Assembly: GCA_030704615.1 (NCBI GenBank)
Contig: CM060732.1
Coordinates: 61,611,053 to 61,671,052 of the forward strand
Direction: 5' to 3'
Origin: Takakia lepidozioides
Taxonomy: Eukaryota; Streptophyta; Takakiopsida; Takakiales; Takakiaceae
DNA length: 60,000 nt
Part shown: positions 29,190-40,380 of the stretch, in pieces
Layout of the letters: every line of letters begins with the position of its first letter
Numbering within the stretch: the first letter of the stretch is position 1
Notes under the pieces: generated by a model
Told to the model about the DNA's origin: nothing
Seen by the model: the letters and a program-made list of their open reading frames with translations, nothing else
Databases searched by the model: none
Translations under genes and position numbers: made by a program

Positions 29190-29715
29190 CAATTAACTTG
29201 TTGAGATTGTGTGCATTTGCGATGCGTGTGCAAGCCTGGCAGCTCTGGAAAAGGGCGAAAGAGGTCCATGGCGACATTGTCAGAGCTGCAATTGTACCAA
29301 TTGTCATTATGAACAATACTCTCGTGGACATGTATGAAGGGAGTGTTTGATAGTATGGCTGAATGAGATGTGGTGTCGTGGAGTGCGATGACAATGCGTG
29401 TGCAAGCCTGGCAGCCTTGGAAAGGTGCAAAGAGGTCCATGGTGACATCGTCAAATCTGGAATTGTACCCGATGTCATTCTGAACACTGCCCTGCTGGAC
29501 ATATGTCAAATGTGAGTGCATCGAGGATGCAAAGGGAGTGTTCGACAGTATGGCTGAATGAGATGTGGTGTCGTGGAGTGCGATGATTGCAGGATATGCT
29601 TTGGAGACCTATAAGCAAATGTTGCGCGAAGGGGTGAAGCCCAACCGCATCACATTTGTTTGTGTTTGCAATGCATATGAAAGCCTGCGAGCCCTGGAAA
29701 AGCAAGGACAATGTG
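29190..29715 (+). pseudogene. PPR module fragments, first group
   Basis: Three broken modules carry the pieces MRVQAWQLWKRAKEVHGDIV (shifted), KEVHGDIVKSGIVPDVILN and [12 protein letters not shown] followed by LETYKQMLREGVKPNRITF. Stops occur at the R of MAERDVVSW (TGA at 29364 and 29559). PLS-class PPR proteins bind organelle RNA base by base; this copy cannot encode a full one. An abnormal short form, LVDMYEGSV, replaces LVDMYAKCG. Confidence 0.75.
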
Positions 29716-29905
29716 GTGAGGGCACCTTCTTCGTCGACCTATTTCAGCCTGTTTTGCGCTCTCATCAAACTCAGCCTTGAGATGCATATTGAATTTTGTA
29801 AGTTAGCTCGTTGGGTGGATCTGTGGTGGTTTGGAATGACTTTGACAAGTAACTGCCGATGTGGCAGCAGGAAAGTATCCAAAAACAGATAACAGAGATG
29901 AGGAT
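29715..29905 (+). repeat. PPR-associated leader-like repeat, copy 1
   Basis: Begins GTGAGGGCACCTTCTTCGTC and continues through CTATTTCAGCCTGTTTTGC and GAAAGTATCCAAAAACAG. Related copies: 35470-35800, 41755-41880, and inverted at 57410-57665. It is always next to PPR sequence and is not PPR-coding. Confidence 0.7.
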
Positions 29906-29928
29906 CTACCAAGCATGGGTGTGGTACG

Positions 29929-30168
29929 AATGCTTTGGAGACCTATGAGCAAATGATGCATGAAGGGGTGAAGCCCCACCACATCACGTTTATTTGTGTT
30001 TGCAATGCGTGTGCAAGCTTAGGAGCCCTGGAAAAGGGCAAAGAGATCCATGATGACATCGTCAAAGCTGGAACTGTACGAGATGTCATTCTGAACACTG
30101 CCGTGGTGGACATGTATGCCAAATGTGGGCGTATTAAAGATGCAAAGGGAGTTTTCATTTGGACATGA
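29929..30168 (+). pseudogene. Single PPR module
   Basis: METYEQMMHEGVKPHHITF, CNACASLGALEKGKEIH, LNTAVVDMYAKCGRIKDAKG in one open frame of 77 codons. It covers the end of one P/L motif to the start of an S motif, and ends at a stop after GVFIWT. It is followed by about 130 bp of unrelated sequence. Confidence 0.75.
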
Positions 30169-30301
30169 AATGATTGACACTGGCCTTTTTATGCAGTTGG
30201 CTGTTTCACTTGGTAACAATAATACTCTTCACTATCTCGAAGGAGAAGACATCAACGTCCTACTGCGACAGGTCTGTGCTCCAGTTTTAATTCAGATCTA
30301 G

Positions 30302-30845
30302 GAGCAAATGTTGCGCGAAGGGGCGAAGTCCAACCACATCACATTTGTTTGTCTTTGCAATGCGTGTGCAAGCCTGGGAGCTCTGGAAAAGGGGAAAGAG
30401 GTCCGTGGTGACATTGTCCAAGCTGGAATTGTACCAGATGTCATTCTGAACACTACCCTGGTGGACAGGTATGCCAAATGTGGGTGCATTGTCAGACCTG
30501 CAATTGTACAAAATGTCATTCAGAACAATACCCTTGTGGACATGTATGAAGGGAGTTTTCGACAGTATGGTTGAACGAGATGTGGTGTCGTGGAGTGCGA
30601 TGATTGTAGGATATGCACAACAAGGGTGCGGGATGGAGGCTTTGGAGACCTAGGAGCAAATGTTGTGCGAAGTGGCGAAGCCCAACCACATCACATTTGT
30701 TTGTGTTTGCAATGTGTGTGCAAGCTTGGGAGCCCTGGAAAAGGGGAAAGAGGTCCGTGGTGACATCGTCAAAGCTGGAATTGTACCTGATGTCATCCTG
30801 AACACTGCCCTGGTGGACATGTATGCCAAAATATGGGTGCATTAA
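30302..30845 (+). pseudogene. PPR modules, second group
   Basis: Two modules: MLREGAKSNHITFVCLCN to VDRYAKCGC, then [20 protein letters not shown], a stop, MLCEVAKPNHITFVCVCN and LVDMYAK, where an extra base breaks the frame (CCAAAATATGGG near 30828). The duplicated short form VDMYEG occurs near 30540. Confidence 0.75.
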
Positions 30846-30849
30846 GGAT

Positions 30850-31665
30850 AAGAATGGAGTTAATTTCAACACCATGGTTGAACGAGATGTGGTGTCATGG
30901 AACGCGATGCTTGCAGGGGCGTGGGATGGAGGCTTTGGAGACCTAGATGAAGCCACATCACGTTTGTGTGCATTTGCAGTTCGTGTGCAAGCCTGGCAGC
31001 CTTGGAAAAGGGCAAAGAGGTGCATTGTTGCATCGCCAAAGCTGGAATTGTACCCGATGTGATTCTGAACAACACCCTCGTGGACATGTATGCCAAATGT
31101 GGGTGCATCAAAGATGCGGATGAAGTGTTCAACACTATGGCTGAACAAGATTTGGTGTCATGGAATGCCATGCTTGCAGGATATGCACAGCAGGGGCGCG
31201 GGATGGAGGCCTTGGAGACCTATGAGCAAATGATGGGTAAGGGGTGAAGTGTGACCACATCACGTTTGTGTGCGTTTGCAATGCTTGTGCAAGCTTGGCA
31301 GCCCTGGAAAAGGGCAAAGGGTGCATGATGACATCATCAAAGCTGGAATTGTACCAAGGTTGCAATGCGTGTGCAAACCTGGGAGCCCTGGAAAATGGGA
31401 AAGAGGTCTATGGTGACATTGTCAAAGCTGGAATTGCACCAGATTCATCCTAAACATTGCCCTGATGGACATATGCCAAATGTGGGTGGATCGAGGATGC
31501 AAAGGGAGTTTTCAACACTGTGGTTGAAAGAAATGTGGTGTCCTGGAACGCTATGCTTGCAGGGTATGCACAGCAAGGGCACGGGATGGAGGCCTTGGTG
31601 ACCTGTGAACAAATGATGGGGGAAGTGGTGATGCCCTCATGGAGTGCAATGATTGCAGGATATTA
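30850..31665 (+). pseudogene. PPR modules, third group
   Basis: The best-preserved piece is 30966-31247: SLAALEKGKEVHCCIAKAG, LVDMYAKCGCIKDADEVF and LVSWNAMLAGYAQQGRGMEA in one frame, nearly a full L-S-P triplet. Degraded modules follow with several frameshifts and a lost module segment near 31350. Confidence 0.75.
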
Positions 31666-32410
31666 AAGTGGAGAACAGCCTTCTTGACGCCAAATGTGGG
31701 AGTGGAAAAGATGCACGTCAGGTTTTTGACAAAATGCCTGAACGAGATGTGGTCTCATGGAATGCCATGATTACAGGATATGTTGAGCATGGCTATGCTG
31801 AAGAGGCTTTCAAGATACAAGCAAATGGAACTGGACGCGATGACACCGTACAGGGTCACATTCGTTTCTGTTGTCAATGCATGTGCCAATCTAGGGGCCC
31901 TGGAAAAGGGCATGCGGGTCCATGTTGATATTAAGAAAGCTGGGGTTGTGTCATATATTAACTTGGACAATGCCCTTGTTAACATGTATGCCAAATGTGG
32001 GAGTGTTCACGACGCATGTCAAGTGTTTGAAAATATGGTTCAGCAAGCATGGAATGCCATAATTGCAGGATATGCTCAGCATGGGTGTAGTACAGAGGCC
32101 TTCCAACTATTTGAATAGATGCAGCAGGAAGACTTGAAGCTAGATGGTATCACGGCCTCACTCCTACAGTGGAGCATTTTTGCTGCATTGTGGACCTTCT
32201 TGGCCGTGTAGGCCGATGAGATGAGGCAGAGGACTTCATCAACAAAATGCCAATTGAACCAGATGCTCTGGTTTGGGGGACCTTGCTTGCTGCTGCTTGA
32301 ATTCATGGGGATGTGGAGGTAGCAGAACATGCAGCAAAATCTCTTCTCAAGTGCGATCCCAACCACCATGCAACTTATGTGCTGCTATCCAACATCTACG
32401 CCGCATCTGA
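31653..32410 (+). pseudogene. PPR modules with an E-domain remnant
   Basis: Diverged modules (ARQVFDKMPERDVVSWNAMI, VTFVSVVNACANLGALEKG, LVNMYAKCGSVHDACQVFE) lead to an E-like tail at about 32150-32410: GLTPTVEHFCCIVDLLGRVG, stop, DEAEDFINKMPIEPDALVW, stop, IHGDVEVAEHAAKSLL and YVLLSNIYAA. The E domain links PPR arrays to editing cofactors. Stops and frameshifts show decay. It differs in sequence from the near-identical modules nearby, so it is an older lineage. Confidence 0.75.
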
Positions 32411-32419
32411 CAGGTGACA

Positions 32420-33210
32420 ATATGACACAACATGATGTGGTTTCATGGAGGACCATGATTGCAGCATATGCTCCGCATGAGTATGGCAAGGAGGCTGTTG
32501 AGATGTATGAACAAATGCAAAATAAAGGGCTAACGCTCAACAACGTCACATTCACTTGTGTTCTCAATGCATGTGCCAGCTTGGGAGCCTTGGAGAAGGG
32601 CAAAGAGGTCCATGCTAACATCATTAAATCTGGAATTGCATGCTACATAAGAAGACTACGCTTGTGGACACGTATGCAAAATGTGGGAGCATAAAGGATG
32701 CGCGTCAAGCTTTTGACAATTGGCTAAACGAGAGATAGTATCATGGAACACCATGATCGCAGGGTGTGCTCAACATGGATGTGGCAAAGAGGCTTTCGAG
32801 ATATACAAGAGATTGCAGTAAGACAGGCTGGAGGCTTTGGAGACCTATGAACAAATGATGGGGGAAGTGGTGAAGCCCGACCACATCACGTTTGCGTGCG
32901 TTTGCAGTGCGTATGCAAGCCTGGCAGCCCTGGAAAAGAGCATGGTTGCATCGCCAAGGCTGGAATTGTACCAGGTGTAGTTCTGAACAATCCCCTCGTG
33001 GACATGTATGCCAGATGTGGAATGCGATGATCGCAAGATATGCCCAGGGAGGTCCTGCAACTATTTGAAGGAATGCAAAAGAATGGCTTGAAGCTGGACA
33101 ACCTTTATATGTGTTCTCTCTGCATATAGCCACACCGGCCTACTGAATGAAGGAAGACGGTACTTTGATTCCCTGAGTCAAGATCATGGTATCACTCCAA
33201 CAGTAAAGCA
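32420..33210 (+). pseudogene. PPR modules, fourth group
   Basis: HDVVSWRTMIAAYAPHEYGK to VTFTCVLNACASLGALEKG, then REIVSWNTMIAGCAQHGCG, a joint to [19 protein letters not shown], and the start of an E region (FICVLCI, LLNEGRRYFDSLSQDHGITP, VKHFGC). Several frame changes occur. It ends at 33215, where an unrelated frame begins. Confidence 0.72.
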
Positions 33211-33212
33211 CT

Positions 33213-33479
33213 TTGGCTGCAGACAAGGAGGCCTTACGCAACTTCATCAGCAGTGCAATGCTGTTTGGTGAGGACATTCTTAGACTGTCACTTCCTTCAA
33301 TTGATTCCTTAAAATCAGGTGGCTGGAGGGGGTTTATGAGTTTGAATCAGGGGTTAAATGTATTGAAAGACAGTGTTGATATCAAGGACGAGAGCTTCAT
33401 GGCAAATTGCAAGGCTATGGAGCAGCTCCTGGTTGACCTTAGTAGGCAACAAGTTGAGAAGGTACCTCCTCTGTTGTGA
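33213..33479 (+). other. Exon-like open frame of unknown origin
   Basis: 88 codons: ADKEALRNFISSAMLFGEDI and SFMANCKAMEQLLVDLSRQQ. It is bounded by CTGCAG on the left and AAG-GTACCT on the right, which look like splice sites. No PPR similarity and no recognised family. It may be an exon of a displaced host gene. Confidence 0.3.
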
Positions 33480-33985
33480 GAGAGAGGACAGAGCACATGC
33501 CTCCATCTTTAAAGCCTTGCAAGTGGCTTTGGCTAATGTGATGCTCATATGCTCACAAATCTGGCGAGATGTGGCTGTTTGTTTTCGTGAAGAGGGCGTA
33601 TCAACTAGAACAGAATGAGAAAGAGAAATGAACTTTATAACATCCACAGAGAGGTAAAATGTTTTTCGCATAGTATACATTTCCAATCAAAAGATACAAA
33701 GAGACAAGACAGTTTCAAGAGAAATGATCTTTTTTCATAAAAAAACAATTGCTTAGTCATTGATAATTGTTTTCAATGTTTTACATAAGTTTTTTCAAAG
33801 ATTTACCAAACTACAACTTTAATAAATTCCATATTTTCTACGTGTATAGGAGTTTTGGCCAAAAGTTTAACTGCTATTATCTGGAAAGAAATCCCATGTT
33901 TCTTCTTTCGGAGGTTTTGCCAATATCTTGAGTGGCACTTGATGGCCACAAAGTCTCCCATATTCACAAACGATCCCGCAATTTT
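33480..33985. other. Non-coding, AT-rich spacer
   Basis: About 500 bp with no convincing ORF. ATACATTTCCAATCAAAAG near 33674 recalls part of the dispersed repeat. Confidence 0.4.
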
Positions 33986-34167
33986 ACCGGGCAGAAAAGG
34001 GGGTTCAACTCCCCCTCACTTCTTGGGCATATATAGGGGTATGCCTATGACGATTATACTTTTGCATAGTTCCTCATGTTTTCTGCATAATATATATTTC
34101 CAATTATCAAAAGAATCACTGTATGCGTGGGGATGACCCACCCCTTTTTGTGCCAATTGAACAGTAG
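33986..34167 (+). repeat. Dispersed repeat, copy 2a
   Basis: ACCGGGCAGAAAAGGGGG to GTGGGGATGACCCACCCC and TTGAACAGTAGTTCTCA. It is closely similar to the first half of copy 1 and is interrupted by a SINE at 34174. Confidence 0.75.
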
Positions 34168-34173
34168 TTCTCA

Positions 34174-34411
34174 TTATTCGCACATCAGCTGGCAGCTCAG
34201 CTGTTAAGTGCACAGTGTGTCGCCCTGGTGGTTGGGGGTTCAAACCCGCTGCCCTGCCTGGTGTGTGGATTGTTCATGACCGGTTGGTCTGGTGGTGACG
34301 TTTCCCACCTGTGTGCCTAATGGCTTATCTGAGTTAATTTTTCCCCCTCCTCAAGGGCCTGAATTGTGAGCAGTCGTTCCCAGGTTTTCTTTAAATAAAT
34401 AAATAAATAAA
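34174..34411 (+). mobile_element. tRNA-derived SINE (SINE-2)
   Basis: A-box-like TGGCAGCTCAGC near 34190, B box GGTTCAAACCC at 34237-34247, a tRNA-unrelated body and a 3' tail of TAAA repeats (about 34391-34411). TTCTCA occurs right before (34168-34173) and right after (34412-34417), a plausible 6-bp target duplication. It lies inside the dispersed repeat. SINEs are transcribed by RNA polymerase III and moved by LINE proteins. Confidence 0.7.
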
Positions 34412-34455
34412 TTCTCAACGACTTCCGCTCTACACAAAACAAATGCTAAATCCCT

Positions 34456-34810
34456 CCCCCTCACTTCTTGGGCGTAGATAGAATTAGCTGCATCAAACAA
34501 GAGACGTGACATGATAGCTTGGGCAACACTTTGCTTCTGAAAAACAATGAAATACGGGATGTTTGTATATAACACCACGGGGATAACCCACCCCTTTTTG
34601 TGAAAATTGAACATAGTTATCAGAATTCGTCGCTAGTAACGCGGAGCAACGCGAAGCCCTAGTTCTAGCGACGACCGAAGGTCGAGAGCTAGTTTAGCGT
34701 AGAGCAGGAATAGGGTGCCATAGTGCCACATCATCGTAGCCACGTGTCGTAGCCACCTGTCGTCGCCACGTTTCGTACGTCGTCAATTTCTTTGGGCCCT
34801 GCCCAATCTG
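34456..34810 (+). repeat. Dispersed repeat, copy 2b
   Basis: CCCCCTCACTTCTTGGGC, ACCCACCCCTTTTTGTG, then TCGTCGCTAGTAACGCGGAG, CGCGAAGCCCTAGTTCTAGC and CGACCGAAGGTCG. It continues through ATAGGGTGCCATAGTGCCA and a run of CATCGTAGCC-like words, as in copies 1 and 4. Confidence 0.75.
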
Positions 34811-34989
34811 CCCGAAAATAACTGGGAAAAAAACCCGGATAGATGATGCCCCCGCGTTCTTGATCGCGTTTACAAGGTTCTTGGAAGAGTCAGCTTGGTC
34901 TTACGCCGTGTTTCAATCTCTTTCTGCACCGTGGTGGTTCTCACAGACCAATCTGGCATTACCTGACTACAGACACAAGCAGCACACAG

Positions 34990-35470
34990 AATGTGGAACC
35001 TTTGACCAATGGTACGTGAAGGGGTGACGCCCACCAAGGTCACGTTCGTTTCTGCTCTCAGCAGCGTGTGCCAGCATAGGTGCCCTGGAAAAGGGAAAAC
35101 AGGTCCAAACTGACATTTTGAAAGCTGGAATTGCACCAGATATCATTCTAGAGGCTGCCCTTGCTGCCATCTATGCCAAGTGCGGGAGCATGAAGGAGGC
35201 CCGTTGAGTTTTCGTCAATATGGCTGGGCGAGATGTGGTTTCATGGAGTGCGATGATTGCAGGATATGCTCAGCAAGGGTGTGGTCAGGAGGCCTTGGAG
35301 ACCTATGAGCAAATGATATGGGAAGGGTGGGTACCGGACAAAGTCACATTCACTTCCGTTCTCGATGCATGTGCCAGCCTAGCAGACGTGGAAAAGGCCA
35401 AAAAGATCCATGCTGATATTATCAAAGCCAGAATTGAGCCACCCGACATCCTTGAGCGCGGATGGGTTTC
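34990..35470 (+). pseudogene. PPR modules, fifth group
   Basis: ASIGALEKGKQVQTDILKAG to LAAIYAKCGSMKEAR, a stop (TGA), [39 protein letters not shown] and VLDACASLADVEKAKKIHAD. These modules are more diverged than those at 37-40 kb and nearly continuous from 35220. They then run into the leader-like repeat. Confidence 0.75.
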
Positions 35471-35800
35471 ACGCAATATGGTGACGGTACCCTCTTCTTC
35501 GACCTATTTCAGCCTGTTTTTGCCTCTCATCAGACTAGGCCCTGAGATGCCTGTTATCAGAATCAGCCCTAAATTTTCATGTTGAATTCTGCAAGTTAGC
35601 TGGTTGACTAAACCTTTGATAATTTGGAATGACTGACATGAATACTGCCAATGTGACAATAGGAAAGTATCCAGAAACAGGTAACAAAGACGAGAGCTGT
35701 GGAATGAATACTTTTCTGACCCCTGTTAATGGTGGGACAATCGAGGCAAAAAAGGTAAATGCCTGTTGGATTACAGAGAGTAGCAGATGCAATTGAGCAT
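35470..35800 (+). repeat. PPR-associated leader-like repeat, copy 2 (longest)
   Basis: CCCTCTTCTTCGACCTATTT through AATTCTGCAAGTTAGCTGG, GAAAGTATCCAGAAACAGG and CAAAAAAGGTAAATGCCTG. It matches 57410-57665 inverted over most of its length. Confidence 0.7.
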
Positions 35801-35904
35801 AGGAACTAGTGTGATAAGTTGAGTTGGGTGTTTCCTAGAACAAATCTAGGCTGTCATTGTCAGCTGCTAGCAGCAAAGCAAGGATGTATGCATGATTTGT
35901 ACAT

Positions 35905-35995
35905 AGGCATGGATAGCTGAAGGAGCAGGGATAGAGTGTGGGTCCAGACTCATCCAACAGGGCCGGACTTCAAGCTCTAGATGACCTATGATTCC
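35905..35995 (+). repeat. Second dispersed repeat, partner of 28225-28325
   Basis: See 28225-28325; the same GAAGGAGCAGGGAT and TCAAGCTC words in the same order. Confidence 0.6.
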
Positions 35996-36079
35996 CTGTG
36001 GATCAACAGCTACAAGAAACCTGCATGGGGAAATGGTCAACTAACTAGCGCAACATAAAGAGTGCAGTCTTAATATTCA

Positions 36080-36523
36080 GTGACAAGCTGCCATCACACC
36101 CCATCGATTCATCAGCTCCTGACAACGGGTGTTGCACATATATTACTATGCTCAAATTTATGGGCATATACCGTTACCACAACTTCTGAAAGAGGATCAA
36201 GAGAGGGAGTCCACAATGCCTCTTCTGGCACTTCTGGGCATGTGAAGATGCTTTGTGAGGCAAGCAGACTGAAAGAGGCTCTACAAACTTTAAACCAAGG
36301 AGGAATTTCAGCAGATTCAGATACGTATGTTTGTCTCTTGCATAAGTGCATCAAGATGAAAGGCCTTGAAGCTGGAAAGCAGGTGCACACGAGGGGTGAA
36401 GCCCATCCACATCACGTTCGTTTGTGTTTGCGGACTCAGAATCAGATCCTTGAAAACCGCTTCTTCCGCCAGGACTTAACCTGTTTGACAGGGCAATCCT
36501 GCTTCCAAGATAGAGTCGATTAA
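36080..36523 (+). pseudogene. N-terminal part of a PPR protein joined to unrelated sequence
   Basis: A 147-codon frame. VKMLCEASRLKEALQTLNQG, SADSDTYVCLLHKCIKMKGL and EAGKQVH are the usual first motifs of PLS/DYW proteins. The upstream part may include a transit peptide but has no clear start. After GKQVHT it is joined to a frame-shifted PPR piece (EAHPHHVRLCLRT). The only other trace of this N-terminal region is at about 42190-42230. Confidence 0.6.
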
Positions 36524-36529
36524 CTTAGG

Positions 36530-36800
36530 GTATGTGTTTTTAGTCCTACATTGCAGCTGACCCAACCATCTGACCTTGAATTCCTCTCGTCTGGAGGGAG
36601 AGATAGAGAGAGTATTCCTAAGACGTTGTTTGCCGTAGCCTTGTGGCCATTGACTCCGCGCCCAGTTTAAACAATTGATCCGGGTTTTCCAGATATCCTC
36701 TAGAAATCCCTTTACACAAGCATCAACCTGCTGTGTGTGGTTTGCCCAATAACTAGGCCCCAAAAGGGCCTGGGCGTTTGGCTCAGCCTCGAGACTTTCA
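36530..36800. other. Non-coding spacer
   Basis: Nothing recognisable; no PPR words and no repeats shared with the rest of the window. Confidence 0.4.
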
Positions 36801-36809
36801 AAGTTGGTA

Positions 36810-37860
36810 AACAGAGGTACAGGCGTATGAGCAAATGATGCGCGAAGGGGTGAAGCCCAACCACATCACGCTGAACAGGATGTGGTGTCCTGGAATGCGA
36901 TGATTGCAGGATATGCCCAGCATGGATATGAGCTGGAGGCTTTGGAGACCTATGAACAAATGATGGGGGAAGGGGTGAAGCCCAACCACATCACGTTTGT
37001 GTGCGTTTGCAATGCGTGTGCAAAGCCTGGCAGCCCTGGAAAAGGGCAAAGAGGTCCATGGTGACATTATCAAAGCTGGAATTGTATCAGATGTCATTCT
37101 GAACACTGCCCTCGTGGACATGTATGCCAAATGTGGCAGCATCGAGGATGCGAAGGCAGTGTTCAACAATATGGCTGAATGAAATGTGGTGTCATGGAAC
37201 GCGATGCTTGCAGGGCATACACAACAGGGGCGCGGGATGGAGGCTTTGGAGACGTGTGAGCAGATGATGGTGGAAGGGGTGAAGCCCGACCACATCACAT
37301 CTATGCGTTTGCAAGCCTGGCAGCCCTGGAAAAGGGCAAAGAGTGCATGGTTGTATCGCAAAAGCTGGAATTGTACCAGATGTGATTCTGAACGATATCC
37401 TCGTGGGCATGTATGCAAAATGTGGGTGCATCGAGGATGCGGAGGGAGTGTTTGACAGTATGGCTGAACGAGATTTGGTGTCGTGGAGTGCGATGATTGC
37501 AGGGTATGCACAGCAAGGGCGCGGGATGGAGGCTTTGGAGACCTATGAGCAAATGATGGGGGAAGGGGTGAAGCCCGACCGCATCACGTTTGTTTCCGTT
37601 TGTAATGCCTGTGCAAGCCTGGCAGCCCTGGAAAAGGGAAAAGAGGTCCATGGTGACATCGTCAAAGCTGGAATTGTACACTGCCCTAGTGGACATGTAT
37701 GCCAAATGTGGGTGCATTGAGGATGCGAAGGGAGTGTTTGACAATATGGCTGAACGAAATGTGGTGTCATGGAACGCGATGTTCGCAGGATATGCCCAGC
37801 ATGGTGTCATAGGGAGGTCCTGCAACTATTTGAGGGAATGTAAAAGAATGGCTTGAAGCC
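36810..37860 (+). pseudogene. PPR modules, sixth group (near-identical units)
   Basis: Units of [54 protein letters not shown] and NVVSWNAMLAG repeat with very few differences. TGA at 37180 interrupts MAE-NVVSW. 37430-37675 is open ([20 protein letters not shown] to LEKGKEVHGDIVKAG). A deletion at 37675 removes PDVILN. It leads without a gap into the E domain at 37853. Confidence 0.8.
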
Positions 37861-38470
37861 GGACAGTATCACCTTTATATGTGTTCTCTCTGCATGCAGC
37901 CACTCTGGCCTACTGAATGAAGGAAATCAAGATCATGGTGTCACTCCGACAGTAAAGCACTTTGGCTGTATGGTGGACCTTCTTGGACGTGCGGGACAAC
38001 TGGATGAGGTAGTGGATCTGATTAATAAGATGCCAATCAATCCAGACGTTGTGGTGTGGAAGGCCTTGCTTCGTGCCTGCAGAATCCATGGCAATGTGGA
38101 GATGGCTGAACGTGCGGCAACATCTATCCTCAAATGGGATGAACACTAGGATGCCGCGACTTATGTGTTGCTATCAAACATCTATGCTGCAGCTGGTAGG
38201 TGGGATAATACTGCAAAGGTGAGAAGAATGATGAAGGTTAGAGGGGTTAGAAAGGAGCCAGGTCGCTGCTACATTGAGGTTGGCAATAGGGTGCACACCT
38301 TCGTTGTAGATGACATCCCAGAATTAAGGAAATCCATGCTGAGCTGAGTCTGGGCAGATGAAAGGAGGCGGGGTATGTGCCTGACACGTGTTTGTATTGC
38401 ATGATGTGGGGGAGGAGGAAAAGGAATTTTTTGTTTGCCACCACAGTGAGAAGCTGGCCATTGGTTTTCT
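37853..38470 (+). pseudogene. E and E+ domains and start of a DYW domain
   Basis: KPDSITFICVLSACSHSGLL, FGCMVDLLGRAGQLDEVVDL, VVVWKALLRACRIHGNVEMA, stop at 38147 (TAG where CAG is expected), YVLLSNIYAAAGRW, MKVRGVRKEPGRCYIEVGNR and VHTFVVDD. The DYW region starts after a gap and keeps HHSEKLAIG near 38442, in another frame, then ends. DYW domains are the cytidine deaminases of plant organelle RNA editing; the H-x-E zinc site is present but the C-x-x-C part is lost. Confidence 0.8.
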
Positions 38471-38714
38471 GTCTGGAGACGAAGGTAGTGGATCTGCCAA
38501 CATCCAGTCCAACAAGTGAAGTCCTGGCAGAACGGGAAGAGGAGATTTCAAGTACCTGGATATTAGGCAAGAGGAACTGACCCTGCTAAGATGAAGTTGA
38601 CTTGGAAGTTGACTTGGAAGCTGACGTGTCCAAGGCCATGTTGGAAGAGTGCAGAATGTCCGAACAACAGTTAGGCATAAAACCCTGAACTCATTTCCGG
38701 TTTGTGACATGGAT

Positions 38715-40380
38715 GAGTGAAGGGCAGCCTTGCGTGTGCAAACCTGGGAGCCCTGGAAAAGGGGAAAGAGGTCCATGATGAGATCGTCAAAGCTGGAATT
38801 GTACTAGATGTCATTCTGAACACTGCCCTGGTGGACATGTATGCCAAATGTGGGTGCATTAAGGATGCAAAGGCAGTTTTCAACAATATGCAGGCTGAAC
38901 AAGATGTGGTGTCGTGGAGCGCGATGCTTGCAGGGTATGCACAACAGGGAGGCTTTGGAGACCTATGAGCAAATGATGGGGGAAGGGGTGAAGCCCAACC
39001 ATATCACGTTCCTTTGCGTTTGCAATGCGTGTGCAAGCCTGGGAGCCCTGGAAAAGGGCAAAGAGGTCCATGATGACATCGTCAAAGCTGGAATTCTACC
39101 AGATGTCATTCTGAACACTGCCCTGGTGGACATGTATGCCAAATGTGGGTGCATTAAGGATGCAAAGGCAGTTTTGAAAGTTCAACAATATGCAGGCTGA
39201 ACGAGATGTGGTGTCATGGAGCGTGATGCTTGCAGGGTATGCACAGCAGGGACGTGGGGTGGAGGCTTTGGAGACCTATGAACAAATGATGGGGGAAGGG
39301 GTGAAGCCCAACCACATCACGTTTGTGTGTGTTTGCAATGCATGCGCAAGCCTGGCAGCTCTGGAAAATGGCAAAGAGGCCCATGGCGACATTGTCAGGG
39401 CTGGAATTGTACCCGATGTCATTCTGAACAATGCCCTCATGGACATGTATGCCAAATGTGGGAGCATTGAGGATGCGAAGGCAGTGTTCAACAATATGGC
39501 TGAATGAAATGTGGTGTCGTGGACCGCGATGCTTGCAGGGTATGCACAGCAGGAGCGCGGGACGGAGGCTTTGGAGACCTATGAGCAATGATGGTGGAAG
39601 GGGTGAAGCCCGACCACATCACATCTGTGCGTTTGCAAGCCTGGCAGCCCTGGAAAAGGGCAAAGAGGTGCAAGGTGACATCGTCAAAGCTGGAATTGTA
39701 CCAGATGTCATTGTGAACACTACCATAGTGGACATGTATGCCAAATGTGGGTGCATTAAGGATGCAAAGGGAGTTTTCAACACTATGGCTGAACGAGATG
39801 TGGTGTCATTGAAGACGATGCTTGCAGGGTATCCACAGCAGGGACGTGGTATGGGGGCTTTGGAGACCTTGATCAGATGATGGGGCAAGGGGTGAAGCCC
39901 AACCACATCACGTTTCTATGCATTAGCAATGCGTGTGCAAGCCTGGCAGCTCTGGAAAAGGGCAAAGAGGTCCATGGCGACATGGTCAAGCTGCAGTTGT
40001 ACCAAATGTCATTATGAACAATACCCTCGTGGACATGTATGAAGGGAGTGTTTGACAATATGGCTGAATGAGATGTGGTGTCGTGGAGTGCGATGATTGC
40101 AGGATATGCACAGCAAGGGCACGGGATGGAGGCTTTGGAGACCTATGAGCAAATGATGTGCGAAGGGGGTGAAGCCCAACTACATGACGTTTGTTTGCAT
40201 TTGCAATGCGTGTGCAAGCCTGGCAGCCCTGGAAAAGTGCAAAGAGGTCCATGGTGACATTATCAAATCTGGAATTGTACCCGATGTCATTGTGAACACT
40301 GCCCTGGTGGACATGTATGTCAAATGTGGGTGCATCGAGGATGCAAATGGAGTGTTTGACAATATTGCTGAACGTGATGT
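38715..40380 (+). pseudogene. Near-identical PPR module array
   Basis: Five to six consecutive units of about 300 bp, each spelling roughly [47 protein letters not shown] and VFNNMAERDVVSW. 39190-39507 is the cleanest (105 codons). Frameshifts occur near 38945, 39180 and 39590, and TGA at 39505 and 40069. High similarity between units suggests recent duplication or gene conversion. Units match those at 36.8-37.8 kb and 41.9-42.5 kb. Confidence 0.85.
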
